A stretch of DNA of 64,000 nt from assembly GCA_963835135.1 (NCBI GenBank), contig CAWIEF010000005.1, positions 1-64,000 of the forward strand, in the 5' to 3' direction. Position numbers and translations under genes: made by a program. Under the pieces are notes generated by a model, which was given only the letters and a program-made list of their open reading frames with translations, made no database searches and was not told where the DNA came from. Numbering within the stretch: position 1 is the first letter of the stretch; each line of letters begins with the position of its first letter. The DNA comes from JAVVHH01 sp963835135 (GTDB taxonomy: Bacteria; Pseudomonadota; Alphaproteobacteria; Acetobacterales; Acetobacteraceae). Of the stretch, positions 18,129 through 27,063 are shown one piece after another.

Positions 18129-19026
18129 GGAACAGCGGGAACTGGCAGAGCGCGAAGAACAACGACACACGCGGGTCCGCGCTGGCGGGCAACACGGCGA
18201 GGAACAGCGCCATGTTGCGGTTGCCCGCCATCAACCCCGCCGTTGCCGCCGCGATCCGTCCCATCGGCCACAGCGCCAGCGTCGTCACCGCGTTCAGCCC
18301 GTAATCGGCTAGGAACGCGGCGATCAAGGCCGTCACCACCCAGCCAGGATCGGCCGCCAGCCGGGCCGCCAGCCCGTCCATGACCCCGAACCCATACCCG
18401 ACCACGAGCCAGACCAGCGCCCCATCCACCGCCTCGCCCCACCGTGCCAGCCGCACCGCCCCGATGACCCGGCGCAGCAGCAACGACACCAGCGCCGGCA
18501 GCCCCACCATCAGCACCAGCCGCAGCATGAACGCCCCCGGCCCGATCGCGAGGTCCACGCCCGCGAGCCACGCCGCCAACGGAGGCGCGGTCAGCGGCAC
18601 CAGCACCGTCGACAGCAGCGAGACCACCAGCGACAGCTCCGGGTCCAAGCCGACCATCCGTGCAAACGCCGGCGATGATGTCGCCGCACAACCGGCCGCG
18701 AACAGCACCAGCCCGGCCGTGATCCCAGCGTCTAGCCCCAATCTCTCGACCACCGCGGCCATCGCCACCGGCGACACAAGCAGAAACCCGGCCACGATCA
18801 GCACGACCCGGCCTGGCCGCCGCAGATGCGCCAGCGTCCCCTCCAGGTCGACCCGCAGGAAGATCAACGTCATCATCCCGAACACCAGCGGCGCCACCAG
18901 CGGGTGGACCGCCGCAGCGAGTGGCGGGATCAGCGCGCCGCCGAAGATTCCGATCGCCAGCAGGATGGAACCGCGCCGGGCCGACAGGGCAAGCAGACGC
19001 AGCAACGGGTTGGCCAGGGTGGACAC
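18085..19026 (-). CDS. Bile acid:sodium symporter (BASS)-family membrane transporter
   Basis: About 313 residues with nine or ten hydrophobic helices. The paired discontinuous-helix motifs of the family are present: LFAAGCAATSSPAFARMVGL and AGLMAGNRNMALFLAVLP. Members import organic anions with sodium; substrate unknown. The GTG at 19026 (VSTLANPLLRLL) is preferred; a GTG at 19065 in the same frame would abut the pcrA start with 2 bases between. The gene is divergent from pcrA and its 3' end lies inside the end of metF. Confidence 0.8.
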   Translation of the reverse strand: MSTLANPLLRLLALSARRGSILLAIGIFGGALIPPLAAAVHPLVAPLVFGMMTLIFLRVDLEGTLAHLRRPGRVVLIVAGFLLVSPVAMAAVVERLGLDAGITAGLVLFAAGCAATSSPAFARMVGLDPELSLVVSLLSTVLVPLTAPPLAAWLAGVDLAIGPGAFMLRLVLMVGLPALVSLLLRRVIGAVRLARWGEAVDGALVWLVVGYGFGVMDGLAARLAADPGWVVTALIAAFLADYGLNAVTTLALWPMGRIAAATAGLMAGNRNMALFLAVLPASADPRVSLFFALCQFPLFLSPFLLRPLYRRLV

Positions 19027-19067
19027 GGGTTCTATATCCCGGGAGTGACGATCAGCTTCCAACACCC

Positions 19068-21249
19068 ATGACCGAATACCTGGTCCGCTTGAACCCCGAG
19101 CAGCGCCAGGCCGTCGAGAGCGTCGACGGCCCCGTGCTGGTGCTGGCCGGAGCCGGCACCGGCAAGACGCGCGTGCTCACCACCCGCTTCGCCCATATCC
19201 TGCTCACCAACCGCGCCTTCCCCAGCCAGGTCCTCGCCGTCACCTTCACCAACAAGGCCGCCCGCGAGATGCGCGAGCGCGTCGGCGCCATCCTGCAGCA
19301 GCCGGTCGAGGGCCTCTGGCTCGGCACCTTCCACGCCCTCTGCGCCCGCATGCTGCGTCGCCACGCCGCCCTGGTCGGCCTCACCTCGAGCTTCACCATC
19401 CTCGACACCGACGACCAGCTCCGCCTGCTCAAGCAGGTCATGGAAGCGGCCCGAGTTCGACGCCAAGCGCTGGAGCCCGAACACGCTGATGGGCATGATC
19501 CAGCGCTGGAAAGACCGCGGCGAGATGCCCGGCACCATCAGTGCCGCCGACGCCGGCGACTACGCTGGCGGCCACGCCCCCGCGCTCTACGCCGCCTACC
19601 AAGATCGCCTCAAGCAGCTCAACACCGCCGATTTCGGCGACCTCATGCTGCACATGGTGCACATCTTCCGGACTCATCCGGACGTGCTGGCCGAATACCA
19701 CCGCCGCTTCCGCTATATCCTGGTCGATGAATACCAGGACACCAACGTCGTCCAATATCTCTGGCTTCGTCTGCTCGCCCAGGGCCACCGCAACATCTGC
19801 TGTGTCGGCGACGACGACCAATCCATCTACTCCTGGCGCGGCGCCGAGGTGGAGAACATCCTCCGCTTCGAGCAGGATTTCCCGGGCGCGACCATCGTCC
19901 GCCTCGAAGCCAATTATCGCTCCACCGCCCCGATCCTCGCCGCCGCCGCCGGGTTGATCGCCCATAACGAGGGCCGCCTCGGTAAAACCCTGCGACCCGG
20001 CCGCAACGACGCCGCCGGTGACAAGGTCGAAGTCGTGAGCCTGTGGGATTCCGACGAGGAAGCCCGCATGGTCGGCGAGCGCATCGAGCAGTTGCAGCGC
20101 CAGAAGCAATCAATCGGCGAGATGGCCATCCTCGTCCGCACCACCGCCCAGACCCGCGCCTTCGAAGAGCGCATGATCACCCTCGGCATCCCCTACCGGG
20201 TCGTCGGCGGCCTGCGTTTCTACGAGCGCCAGGAGATCCGCGACGCCATCGCCTACATGCGCGTCCTCGTCCAGCCGCAGGACGACCTCGCCTTCGAGCG
20301 CATCGTCAACCTGCCCCGCCGCGGCATCGGCGACGTGGCGATGCGAACCATGCAGACCTCCGCCCGCGACCAGGCCATTCCCCTCGCCCTCGCCGCCGCC
20401 CAGCTCGCCAGCAATGGCGTCCTCAAGGGCAAGGTGCGCGACTCGCTCAGCCAGTTCTTCGGCGATCTCGCCCGCTGGCGCCGCATGCTGCCCGAGGGCC
20501 ACGTCGTCACCGTCTCCACGATGCTCGACGAGAGCGGCTACACCGGCATGTGGCAGTCCGACAAATCACCCGACGCCCCTGGCCGCCTCGACAACCTCAA
20601 GGAACTCGTCCGCGCTTTGGCCGATTTCGAGACCCTCGGCGGCTTCCTCGAACACGTCTCCCTCGTCATGGAAAACGACGCCAACTCCGAGGGCGAGCGC
20701 GTCAGCATGATGACCCTGCACGGCGCCAAGGGCCTGGAATTCGACACCGTCTTCCTGCCGGGTTGGGAGGAAGGCCTGTTCCCCAGCCAGCGCACCCTCG
20801 ATGAAGGCGGCCTCAAGGGCCTCGAGGAGGAGCGCCGCCTCGCCTATGTCGGCCTGACCCGTGCCCGCCGCCGCGCCATCGTCAGCTTCGCCGCCAACCG
20901 CCGGCTCTATGCCAACTGGCAGAGTTCCATCCCCAGCCGCTTCATCGAAGAGATGCCCGAGGCGTGGATCGAGCGCGCCGGGTCCGCCGCGGCCCAGCGC
21001 CGCGACATGATGGCCGCCCCCAGCGTCTTCCTCTCCGGCCCGCTCGTCGCCCGCCGCGCCGCCGAGGCCCTTCCCTGGGAGCCCGCGGTGCGCCCCAAGC
21101 AGACCGCTTCGATCTCCGTCGGCGCCCGCGTCTTCCACCAGAAGTTCGGCTACGGCGAAGTCGTGCAGGTCGACGACGACCGCCTCGAAGTCCTGTTCGA
21201 GAAAGCCGGCCAAAAGCGCCTCCTCGACCGCTTCGTCGAACTCGCATGA
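19068..21249 (+). CDS. uvrD: ATP-dependent DNA helicase UvrD/PcrA, one frameshift
   Basis: A superfamily 1A helicase for nucleotide-excision and mismatch repair and replication-fork upkeep. Motifs in order: LNPEQRQAVESVDGPVLVLA (Q), AGAGTGKTRV (I), AVTFTNKAAREM (Ia), YILVDEYQDTN (II), VGDDDQSIYSWRGA (III), LEANYRST (IV), MTLHGAKGLEFDTVFLPG (V), RRLAYVGLTRARRR (VI). A C-terminal Tudor-like tail (GARVFHQKFGYGEVVQVDDD) marks the PcrA/UvrD group. Motifs up to Ia are in one frame and the rest in another. Deleting one C near 19452 gives MEAAEFDAKRWSPNTLMGMI, and the span is 3n+1. A disrupted general helicase is implausible in a living genome, so a sequence error is likely. Confidence 0.93.
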
Positions 21250-21280
21250 CGGAGGACATCGTGCAGCCCGACCGTCTGCT

Positions 21281-21315
21281 CCCTCTCCCCCCGGGAGAGG
21301 GCCGGCGTGAGGGTG
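21281..21315. repeat. Dispersed GC-rich palindromic repeat, copy 1
   Basis: CCCTCTCCCCCCGGGAGAGG followed by GCCGGCGTGAGGG, in the 73-base gap between pcrA and prmA. The first half is a hairpin (CCTCTCCC/GGGAGAGG). Related copies lie at 26992, 43677 and 55441. It may act as a transcription-attenuating or mRNA-stability element, but its intergenic recurrence is all I can show. Confidence 0.75.
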
Positions 21316-21322
21316 TCGCCAC

Positions 21323-22213
21323 ATGAAGCGCCGCGCCGGCCCGCTCGAAACCGTCTCCGTCGAGGTCCCCGAAGACGCCCTCGAACTGTTCGAGGCCGTC
21401 CTCCTCGAGCACTGCGATACCGTCAGCTTCTTCCTCGCCGACGAAGACGAGAAGACCTGGCAGGTCGAAGGCGTCCGCGACATCCCCGAAGACGACACCG
21501 CGCTCCGCGGCGCCCTCGCCCTCGCTGCCGCCGCCACCGGCGTCCACCCTATCCTCCAGCGCACGCCCACTGAAGCCGATGGCTGGCTCGCGCGCACCCA
21601 AGAAGCCTTCCCCGACCAATGCGTCGGCCAACGCTTCCTCATCCGCGGAACCCATTCCGACACGGAGATCCCGGGCCGTTACACGCTCACACTGGACGCC
21701 GGCCTGGCCTTCGGCTCCGGCGAGCACGGCTCGACGAAAGGCTGTCTTCGCGCCCTGGAAGTCGCAGGCCGCCGCAAACCACGACGCATCCTAGACCTCG
21801 GCACCGGTTCCGGCATCCTCGCCATGGCCGCCGCCAAGCTGCTGCACCGCCCGGTCCTGGCCACCGACATCGAGCCCTGGTCCGTCCGCGTCGCGCGCGA
21901 GAACGCCTGGCGCAACGGCGTCGGCCGCTTGGTCCGTGTCGAAGCAGCCGATGGCTGGAACAGCACCGCCATTCTGCGCGCCGCCCCGTTCGACCTCGTC
22001 CTGGCGAATATCTTGGCGCGGCCGTTGTGCCGCATGGCGGGCGACCTGGCCGCGCGCCTCGCTCCTCAAGGGAGCGTCATTCTCGCCGGATTACTGCGCG
22101 AGCAGGTCCGGATGGTGCTCGCAGCGCATCAGCGTCAGGGTCTTCGGTTGGAGCGTGTGCTCACCGAAGGCAACTGGGCGACGCTGATGCTGCGGGCAGG
22201 CAGACACTCTTAG
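21323..22213 (+). CDS. prmA: Ribosomal protein L11 methyltransferase
   Basis: A 296-residue SAM-dependent enzyme that trimethylates lysines of L11. The N-terminal substrate-recognition domain (residues 1-115) precedes a Rossmann methyltransferase domain with LTLDAGLAFGSGEHGSTKGC, motif I LDLGTGSGILAMAAAKL, ATDIEPWSVRVARENAWRNG and the catalytic-loop signature VLANILARPLCRMA. Length is typical. It follows pcrA on the same strand after a repeat element. The stop overlaps the convergent DUF1127 gene by 4 bases. Confidence 0.95.
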   Translation: MKRRAGPLETVSVEVPEDALELFEAVLLEHCDTVSFFLADEDEKTWQVEGVRDIPEDDTALRGALALAAAATGVHPILQRTPTEADGWLARTQEAFPDQCVGQRFLIRGTHSDTEIPGRYTLTLDAGLAFGSGEHGSTKGCLRALEVAGRRKPRRILDLGTGSGILAMAAAKLLHRPVLATDIEPWSVRVARENAWRNGVGRLVRVEAADGWNSTAILRAAPFDLVLANILARPLCRMAGDLAARLAPQGSVILAGLLREQVRMVLAAHQRQGLRLERVLTEGNWATLMLRAGRHS

Positions 22214-22467
22214 CGGGAACGCGAGAAGACGGTGCTGATCTCGCTCCGCGACAGGCCGATATCGGCAAGCTCGCGATCCGACAAGCGCGACAGCTCGGTC
22301 TTGACAGCCTGGCGCTGCGGGATCGAGACGACGAAGCGAATGGCCTTCATCAACGCTGCTTCGAGACCGCTCGGACGGCTGGTGCCGGTCGGGCGCTTCG
22401 CCGTGGCAGAGCCGTAGCTCAGCGTAGACGGCTGATAGACGATGTGGTTGGAACTGGTAGTGTTCAT
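22210..22467 (-). CDS. DUF1127 small protein
   Basis: An 85-residue basic protein with a C-terminal DUF1127 domain (VKTELSRLSDRELADIGLSR then SEI). Small arginine-rich DUF1127 proteins in alphaproteobacteria bind RNA or proteins and affect phosphate and stress responses; the longer N-terminal half here (from MNTTSSNHIVYQPSTLSYGS) is of unknown role. It has its own divergent upstream region shared with the M24 peptidase. Confidence 0.88.
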   Translation of the reverse strand: MNTTSSNHIVYQPSTLSYGSATAKRPTGTSRPSGLEAALMKAIRFVVSIPQRQAVKTELSRLSDRELADIGLSRSEISTVFSRSR

Positions 22468-22626
22468 GGTAGATGTCCGTTCTTCAATGCCTTAGCCGCT
22501 GGCCCTATCTGCTGCGGTGACAACAATATGCGCTTGCGAGGGCTTTGCTGCATGCGCGAAGTGCTTTTCGCTGCTATGCATAGGACGCATAGAACTAGAG
22601 GTAGCTATGCAATTTGTTAACCAATT

Positions 22627-24402
22627 ATGAAAGCTGCATCCGAGCGGTTGCAGGCTGTCCGCATCGCCATGCGCGCGCAACGCCTCGACGCCCTGCTCGT
22701 CCCGCGCGCCGATGAACATCTCGGCGAATACGTGCCGCCCAGCGCCGAACGCCTAACCTGGCTCACTGGCTTCTCCGGCAGCGCCGGTCTTGCCATCATC
22801 CTGCCTGATCGCGCCGCGGTGTTCACCGACGGCCGCTACACCCTGCAATTGGAGCAGCAAACCGACCCTGCTCTCTTCGAGCGCCGTCATTTGGTCGACG
22901 AGCCACCGCCGGCCTGGCTCGCCGAAGCCACGGAGCCCGGCGCTCGCGTCGGCTACGATCCCATGCTGATGAGCGCCGACGCCGTGACCCGCTACATCGA
23001 CGCCGGACTCACAATGATCCCGGTCACCGGCAACCCGGTCGACGCCGCTTGGACGGATCGCCCTGCCCCGCCTCTCGAAGCCGCCATCCCGCACCCGCTC
23101 CGCTATGCCGGAACCGACTCCGCCACCAAGCGCGACGACATCGCCGGCACCCTGCGCGCCGCCAAGCATGACGCTGCCATCGTCACGGACCCGGCCTCGA
23201 TCGCCTGGCTACTGAACATCCGGGGCGGTGACGTCGCCTTCACGCCCTTTGCGCTGGGCTTCCTGCTGATCCGCGCCGATGCCAGCGCCGCCCTCTTCAT
23301 GGACCCAGCCAAGATCGCTCCCGAAACCCGCGCCTGGCTCGGCAACGGCGTCGCCATCCAGCCGCGCGACACCCTGCCCGCCGCCCTGGCAGCCCTCACC
23401 GGGAAGACCGTGCGCGTGGACCAGGCCGGCTCGCCGGCTTGGTTCGGCCAACGGCTGCGCGACGCCGGCGCCACCGTGGTCGACGCCCCCGATCCCTGCG
23501 CCGTCCCCAAAGCCCGCAAGAACCCGACCGAACAAGACGGTGCCCGCGCCGCCCACCGCCGCGACGCCGTCGCCATCTGCCGCTTCCTGCACTGGCTCGG
23601 CGCCGCCGCCGGCGCCACCACGGAAATCGGCGCCGCCCACCAACTCCTGGCGTACCGCGCCGAACTCGACGGCTTCCGCGGCGAGAGTTTCCCCGCCATC
23701 TCCGGCGCCGGCGAGCACGGCGCCATCATCCACTACCGGGTCACGCCCGAAACCGATCGCCCGCTCCAATGCAACGAGGCCTACCTGATCGACAGCGGCG
23801 CCCAGTTCCTCGACGGCACCACCGACATCACCCGCACCATCTGGACCGGCCCCCGCCCGGCCCCCGCCGAACTCCGCGACCGCGTCACCCGCGTCATGCA
23901 GGGCCACATCGCGCTGGCCACCTCGATCTTCCCCCAGGGCACCTGCGGCCCCCATCTCGACGCGCTCGCGCGCCGCGCCCTATGGCAGCTTGGCCTCGAC
24001 TACGACCACGGCACCGGCCACGGCGTCGGCAGCTATCTCTCCGTCCATGAAGGCCCGGCGAGCATCTCCCGCGCGGGCCGCATGGTCCCTATCGCCGAGG
24101 GCATGATCCTCTCCGACGAACCCGGATTTTACCTGCCGGGCCACTACGGCATCCGGCTGGAAAACCTTCTGCTCGTGCAGACCGCAGACATGCCCGATGC
24201 CAAGAAGCCCTTCCTCCGCTTCGAAACCCTGACACTCGCCCCGTTCGACCGCCACCTGCTCGACCCCGCCATGCTGACGCATGCCGAGCGCGCCTGGTTG
24301 GATGCTTATCACGCCCGGGTCCTGGCCGAGATCGGGCCTTTGCTCGAGGGCGATGTCCGCGCCTGGCTTGCCTCAGCGTGCCAACCGCTCGATCAGATGT
24401 AG
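22627..24402 (+). CDS. Xaa-Pro aminopeptidase (M24, AMPP-like, two N-terminal creatinase-like domains)
   Basis: A 591-residue cytoplasmic metallopeptidase that releases the N-terminal residue before proline. Two creatinase-type N-terminal domains (about 1-130 and 140-290) precede the pita-bread domain. Metal ligands are visible: the two Asp in AYLIDSGAQFLDGTTDITRT, His in GTGHGVGSYLSVHEG, Glu in ILSDEPGFYLPG and Glu in IRLENLLLVQ. The long form with a C-terminal extension (RFETLTLAPFDRHLL) matches the XPNPEP1-like class. The ATG at 22627 follows a 160-base AT-richer gap. The 3' end overlaps yqaA-like gene by 10 bases, convergent. Confidence 0.93.
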   Translation: MKAASERLQAVRIAMRAQRLDALLVPRADEHLGEYVPPSAERLTWLTGFSGSAGLAIILPDRAAVFTDGRYTLQLEQQTDPALFERRHLVDEPPPAWLAEATEPGARVGYDPMLMSADAVTRYIDAGLTMIPVTGNPVDAAWTDRPAPPLEAAIPHPLRYAGTDSATKRDDIAGTLRAAKHDAAIVTDPASIAWLLNIRGGDVAFTPFALGFLLIRADASAALFMDPAKIAPETRAWLGNGVAIQPRDTLPAALAALTGKTVRVDQAGSPAWFGQRLRDAGATVVDAPDPCAVPKARKNPTEQDGARAAHRRDAVAICRFLHWLGAAAGATTEIGAAHQLLAYRAELDGFRGESFPAISGAGEHGAIIHYRVTPETDRPLQCNEAYLIDSGAQFLDGTTDITRTIWTGPRPAPAELRDRVTRVMQGHIALATSIFPQGTCGPHLDALARRALWQLGLDYDHGTGHGVGSYLSVHEGPASISRAGRMVPIAEGMILSDEPGFYLPGHYGIRLENLLLVQTADMPDAKKPFLRFETLTLAPFDRHLLDPAMLTHAERAWLDAYHARVLAEIGPLLEGDVRAWLASACQPLDQM

Positions 24403-24971
24403 CGGATCGCCACGAAGCCCAGCACGATGCAGACCAGAGTGACCATCGTCACCAGCCCGAGCCGCTCCTCGATGAAGCGCCGCGCGGAGTCGCCGAAATA
24501 ACGCAGCGCCGCCGCCTCGGCGAAGAACCGCACGCCGCGCGTCACCACGCTGGCCACAATGAACAGCCCGAAGTCGAAATGCGCCATGCCCGAGGCGATC
24601 GTCACCAGCTTGTAGGGGATCGGCGTCAGCCCTTTCGCCAGGATGACGTAGAGCCCGTATTGCTGGAATTGCTGCACCAGCGCGTCTGCCCGGCTCTCCA
24701 TGTGATAGAGATGGATCAGCGGCAGCGCGACGGCCTCATACAGTCCGTAGCCGATCAGATAGCCGAGCATACCCCCGAACACGCTGCCGATCGTGCAGAC
24801 CAGCGCGAAGCGATACGCCCGCTCCGGCCGCGCCAGCGCCATCGGCACCAGCAGGACGTCCGGCGGGATCGGGAAGAAGCTGCTTTCGGCAAACGCGACC
24901 GCAGCCAGCCACACGGGCGCGAGGCGGCTCGCCGACAGAACGATGACGCGATCGTAGAGCGAGCGGAGCAT
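24393..24971 (-). CDS. YqaA/DedA-family membrane protein
   Basis: A roughly 192-residue inner-membrane protein of the DedA (VTT) superfamily. It shows AFAESSFFPIPPDVLLVPMA (the conserved E and FPIPP segment), GSVFGGMLGYLIGYGLYEAV and LAKGLTPIPYKLVTIASGMA (Arg/Pro-rich re-entrant loop equivalent). DedA proteins are thought to help lipid scrambling or proton-coupled envelope homeostasis. The ATG at 24971 (MLRSLYDRVIV) is chosen; upstream residues lack membrane-protein character. Confidence 0.88.
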   Translation of the reverse strand: MLRSLYDRVIVLSASRLAPVWLAAVAFAESSFFPIPPDVLLVPMALARPERAYRFALVCTIGSVFGGMLGYLIGYGLYEAVALPLIHLYHMESRADALVQQFQQYGLYVILAKGLTPIPYKLVTIASGMAHFDFGLFIVASVVTRGVRFFAEAAALRYFGDSARRFIEERLGLVTMVTLVCIVLGFVAIRYI

Positions 24972-25057
24972 CGCGGACCCTTGCCACGCTTGGCCGGGCC
25001 GTTCAATCGCCGTAAGAGTGCGCACCCACCCTAATCTCCGCTTTCCGAGGTCGATGA

Positions 25058-25501
25058 ATGCGTCGCGCCGTGTTGCTCAGCCTGGCCCTCCTACTAGCCG
25101 GCCCCATCCCATCCGCCTTCAGCCAGGGTCAGCCGCCGCATGCCTGGTTGTTCGGAACATGGGTCGGCGGCCTGTTCCCGCCCCCGCAAGGCCTGACGGC
25201 GCAAGCCTGCTTCTCGCAGCCGGTCGTCATCTTCACCCGTGACCTTGTCATGCGCGCGACCCTGACCGATCAGACCCTGGTGCAACGCGTCATCGAAACG
25301 GCCAGGGCAGTGACGAACGGGGCCGAGTTCCGCTTCGCAACCCCGGCCGCGGTACCGAGGATGTTCGGCGGCGGCGACCTGCCGCAGGCCGGTTTCGGCT
25401 GCGCATCGCCGAACGACCTGATGGTGCAGCGCCGCGGCGAGAACGAGATCGCCTTCCCGGGCTGCCCCGAGTTCCCGTATCCACTCGTCCGGTGTCACTG
25501 A
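25058..25501 (+). CDS. Secreted protein of unknown function
   Basis: A 147-residue protein with a signal peptide (MRRAVLLSLALLLAGPIPSA). The mature part has LFGTWVGGLFPPPQGLTAQA, QPVVIFTRDLVMRATLTD and four cysteines, including a pair near the C-terminus (FGCASPND, FPGCPEFPYPLVRCH). I do not recognise a named domain. The start of a beta-strand-rich layout (GTWVGG) is reminiscent of lipocalin-like secreted proteins, but this is weak. Its last 10 bases overlap the earliest possible start of the glycosylase gene. Confidence 0.7.
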   Translation: MRRAVLLSLALLLAGPIPSAFSQGQPPHAWLFGTWVGGLFPPPQGLTAQACFSQPVVIFTRDLVMRATLTDQTLVQRVIETARAVTNGAEFRFATPAAVPRMFGGGDLPQAGFGCASPNDLMVQRRGENEIAFPGCPEFPYPLVRCH

Positions 25502-25533
25502 CGGGCGACCGCTTTCCTCACCCGCCGCCGCCC

Positions 25534-26164
25534 ATGCGGGCGCGGCTTGCGGCCCTGGTGGACCTCGATCCGCGGTTAGGCGTGATCGAGCCGACCGCGG
25601 GGCCGCTGCCTTGGCGCACCCGGCCCCGCGGCTTTGCCGGGCTGTTGCAGGCGATCACGGCGCAGCAGATCAGCAACCAGGCCGCCGCGGCGATCTGGCG
25701 GCGGATCGCCGCCCTGCCGGGGGCGTTGTCGCCGGCCGGCCTGCTGGCGCTCACGCCCGACATCATCCTCAAAGCCGGCTTCTCGCGGCCGAAGCTGGCG
25801 CATGCGCTCAGCCTCGCCCACGCCTACACCGAGGGCCGCCTCGACGACGACGCGATCGACGGCATGGACGACGCTGCCGCGACCGCGGCGCTCGACGGCG
25901 ATTCCCGGCCTCGGGCCATGGACGGCCGAAGTCTATCTCCTGTTCGCGCTGCAGCGGCCCGACGTTTTCCCCGCCGGTGACATCGCGATCGCCGCCGCCG
26001 CGGCCGATCTGCTCGGCCTTCCGGGCCGGCCGGGTCCGAAGCCGTTGCGCGCGCTGGCGGACGCATGGCAGCCCCACCGCGCCCTTGCCGCCCGATTGCT
26101 CTGGCACCACTGGCGCTTCCGCACGGGACGGCCGAGCATGGACGACGTCAACACCGAGGATTGA
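25534..26164 (+). CDS. DNA-3-methyladenine glycosylase II (AlkA/HhH-GPD family), one frameshift
   Basis: A base-excision repair glycosylase for alkylated bases. The first frame gives LLQAITAQQISNQAAAAIWR and LTPDIILKAGFSRPKLAHAL. The second gives the helix-hairpin-helix IPGLGPWTAEVYLLFALQRP with the catalytic Asp in VFPAGDIAIAAAA. One extra G near 25897 separates them: removing it gives AALDGIPGLGPWTA, and the span is 3n+1. Start options are ATG 25534 (MRARLAALVDLDP) or GTG 25492, which would overlap the upstream stop. The next gene begins 4 bases after the stop. Confidence 0.85.
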
Positions 26165-26167
26165 ACC

Positions 26168-26983
26168 ATGGCAGTGACGATCGCCGTCGTAGCGCCCGGC
26201 GCGATGGGCTCCGGCGTCGGCGCGCGTCTCGCCTCGCACGGCGCCCGCGTGCTAACGTCGCTCGAGGGCCGCAGCCCGGCCACGCGCGCGCGGGCCGGCG
26301 CGGCCGGCATGCAAGCCGCCTCCGACGAGGCGATCGCGAGCGCCGACATCATCCTCTCCGTCGTCCCGCCGAACGAGGCGCTGCCGCTGGCCCGGCGCTT
26401 GGCCCCGCACATCAGGGGCGACACCGTCTACATCGACCTAAATGCCATCAATCCGGCTACTGCCCGCGATATAGGCCAGGCGCTCGGCGCCTGCCCTGCC
26501 CGCTACGTCGACGGCAGCATCATCGGCCTGCCCCCCAAGCCTGATGTCCCCGGTCCCACGTTTTATCTCGCCGGCGACACCGGCGCGGCCGCCGACGCGC
26601 TGTCGCGCCACGGCCTCGTGATCAAAACCCTTGCCGGCGGCATCGGCGCAGCTTCGGCCCTGAAGATGACCTATGCCGGCATGACCAAGGGCCTGACCGC
26701 GCTGGGCGCCGCCATGATCCTTGCCGCCCAACGCGAAGGCGCCGCGGACGCCCTCGCCGCCGAACTCGCCAGCAGCCAGAAGGAGCTTCTGGCGCGCTTG
26801 GCGAAATCCGTCCCCGACATGCTCCCCAAGGCCTACCGCTGGGTTCCCGAAATGGCCGAGATCGCCGACTTCCTCGGCCCCGACGACCCGGCGTCAGCCA
26901 TCTACGCCGCCATGAGCCAGTTCTACCGATCCATCGCCGACGACCTCGACGCCAAAGAAGCCGTCCTCAAGGCCTTCTTCTGA
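26168..26983 (+). CDS. NAD(P)-binding dehydrogenase, 6-phosphogluconate/3-hydroxyisobutyrate family with DUF1932 domain
   Basis: A 271-residue protein. The N-terminal Rossmann fold (TIAVVAPGAMGSGVGARLAS) has Ala-Pro in place of the first Gly of GxGxMG. ADIILSVVPPNEAL and VYIDLNAINPATA follow. The C-terminal helical DUF1932 domain has GIGAASALKMTYAGMTKGLT, with the Lys that acts in catalysis in beta-hydroxyacid dehydrogenases. Substrate unknown. It is on the glycosylase transcript (4-base gap) and followed by a palindromic repeat. Confidence 0.85.
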   Translation: MAVTIAVVAPGAMGSGVGARLASHGARVLTSLEGRSPATRARAGAAGMQAASDEAIASADIILSVVPPNEALPLARRLAPHIRGDTVYIDLNAINPATARDIGQALGACPARYVDGSIIGLPPKPDVPGPTFYLAGDTGAAADALSRHGLVIKTLAGGIGAASALKMTYAGMTKGLTALGAAMILAAQREGAADALAAELASSQKELLARLAKSVPDMLPKAYRWVPEMAEIADFLGPDDPASAIYAAMSQFYRSIADDLDAKEAVLKAFF

Positions 26984-26991
26984 AGCCCCCG

Positions 26992-27054
26992 GCCCTCTCC
27001 CGCTGGCGGGAGAGGGCCGGGGTGAGGGTGGCTCGTGCTCCCACCCTCACCCGC
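26992..27054. repeat. Dispersed GC-rich palindromic repeat, copy 2, with inverted tail
   Basis: GCCCTCTCCCGCTGGCGGGAGAGGGC is a near-perfect hairpin (9-base stem). GGGGTGAGGGTGG follows and is partly mirrored by CCACCCTCACCC 10 bases later. It sits between convergent genes (DUF1932 dehydrogenase and aldehyde dehydrogenase), a place where it could terminate transcription from both sides. Confidence 0.8.
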
Positions 27055-27063
27055 AACGAGACC

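Noticed and set aside
19440..19460. Programmed +1 frameshift in pcrA
   Set aside because: No slippery codon, stop or stimulatory signal is evident, and similar lesions hit unrelated genes nearby.
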